A DNA stretch of 6,398 nt from an uncultured Christensenella sp. (lineage in GTDB: Bacteria; Bacillota; Clostridia; Christensenellales; UBA1242), in the NCBI GenBank assembly GCA_949291975.1, contig CASEYA010000092.1, positions 1-6,398 on the forward strand, read 5' to 3'. Numbering within the stretch: the first letter of the stretch is position 1; the number at the start of each line of letters is the position of its first letter. The notes beneath the pieces are model-generated. The model saw only the letters and a list, made by a program, of their open reading frames with translations, ran no database searches and had not been told where the DNA came from. Below, piece after piece: positions 6,391 to 6,398 of the stretch. A program made the translations under genes and the position numbers.

Positions 6391-6398
6391 ATATAATA

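Noticed and set aside
1..6398. Transposase, integrase, relaxase, attachment site or tRNA gene marking a mobile element
   Set aside because: No such motif was found on either strand. The only sign of mobility is the VirB4-type ATPase itself, so an integrative element is not called.

Overview
The window is AT-rich bacterial DNA using the standard code: tryptophan is TGG and no in-frame TGA interrupts the long genes. The three reverse-strand genes start at ATG behind clear Shine-Dalgarno sites, and intrinsic terminators are visible. This fits a low-GC Gram-positive-type bacterium, probably of the Bacillota/Clostridia. That placement is an inference from composition and from the PrgI-type conjugation ATPase, not from a marker gene.

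Layout: positions 1-957 (+) hold the 3' part of mnmA, a housekeeping tRNA 2-thiouridylase gene cut by the window edge. Positions 958-1163 are a convergent intergenic region with two stem-loops. One is a symmetrical, bidirectional A/U-flanked hairpin (1083-1114). The other is a GC-richer hairpin whose pairing and U-tract favour the reverse strand (1119-1147). Everything to the right is on the reverse strand. In transcription order it is a PrgI-VirB4 fusion ATPase of a type IV secretion/conjugation system (6352-3713), then a 729-residue unrecognised protein with a Pro-Asp repeat linker and a coiled-coil C-terminal region (3619-1430), then an 82-residue unrecognised helical protein (1412-1164).

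How the genes may work together: VirB4 is the energising ATPase of conjugative type IV secretion systems, and its N-terminal membrane domain here looks like PrgI. The other two genes lie directly downstream in the same direction, and the last two are only 17 nt apart. They are therefore likely functional partners of the secretion apparatus, or cargo of it. This is inference from position. A well-formed promoter (3649-3677) in the 93-nt gap after virB4 suggests that the 729- and 82-residue genes can be expressed on their own. No relaxase, coupling protein, VirB6-like protein, integrase, attachment site or tRNA gene is visible. Whether this is the edge of an integrative conjugative element or a resident secretion locus cannot be decided from this window. 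The most novel part is the 729 aa + 82 aa pair, which occupies the place after VirB4 where Gram-positive systems often encode a cell-wall hydrolase.
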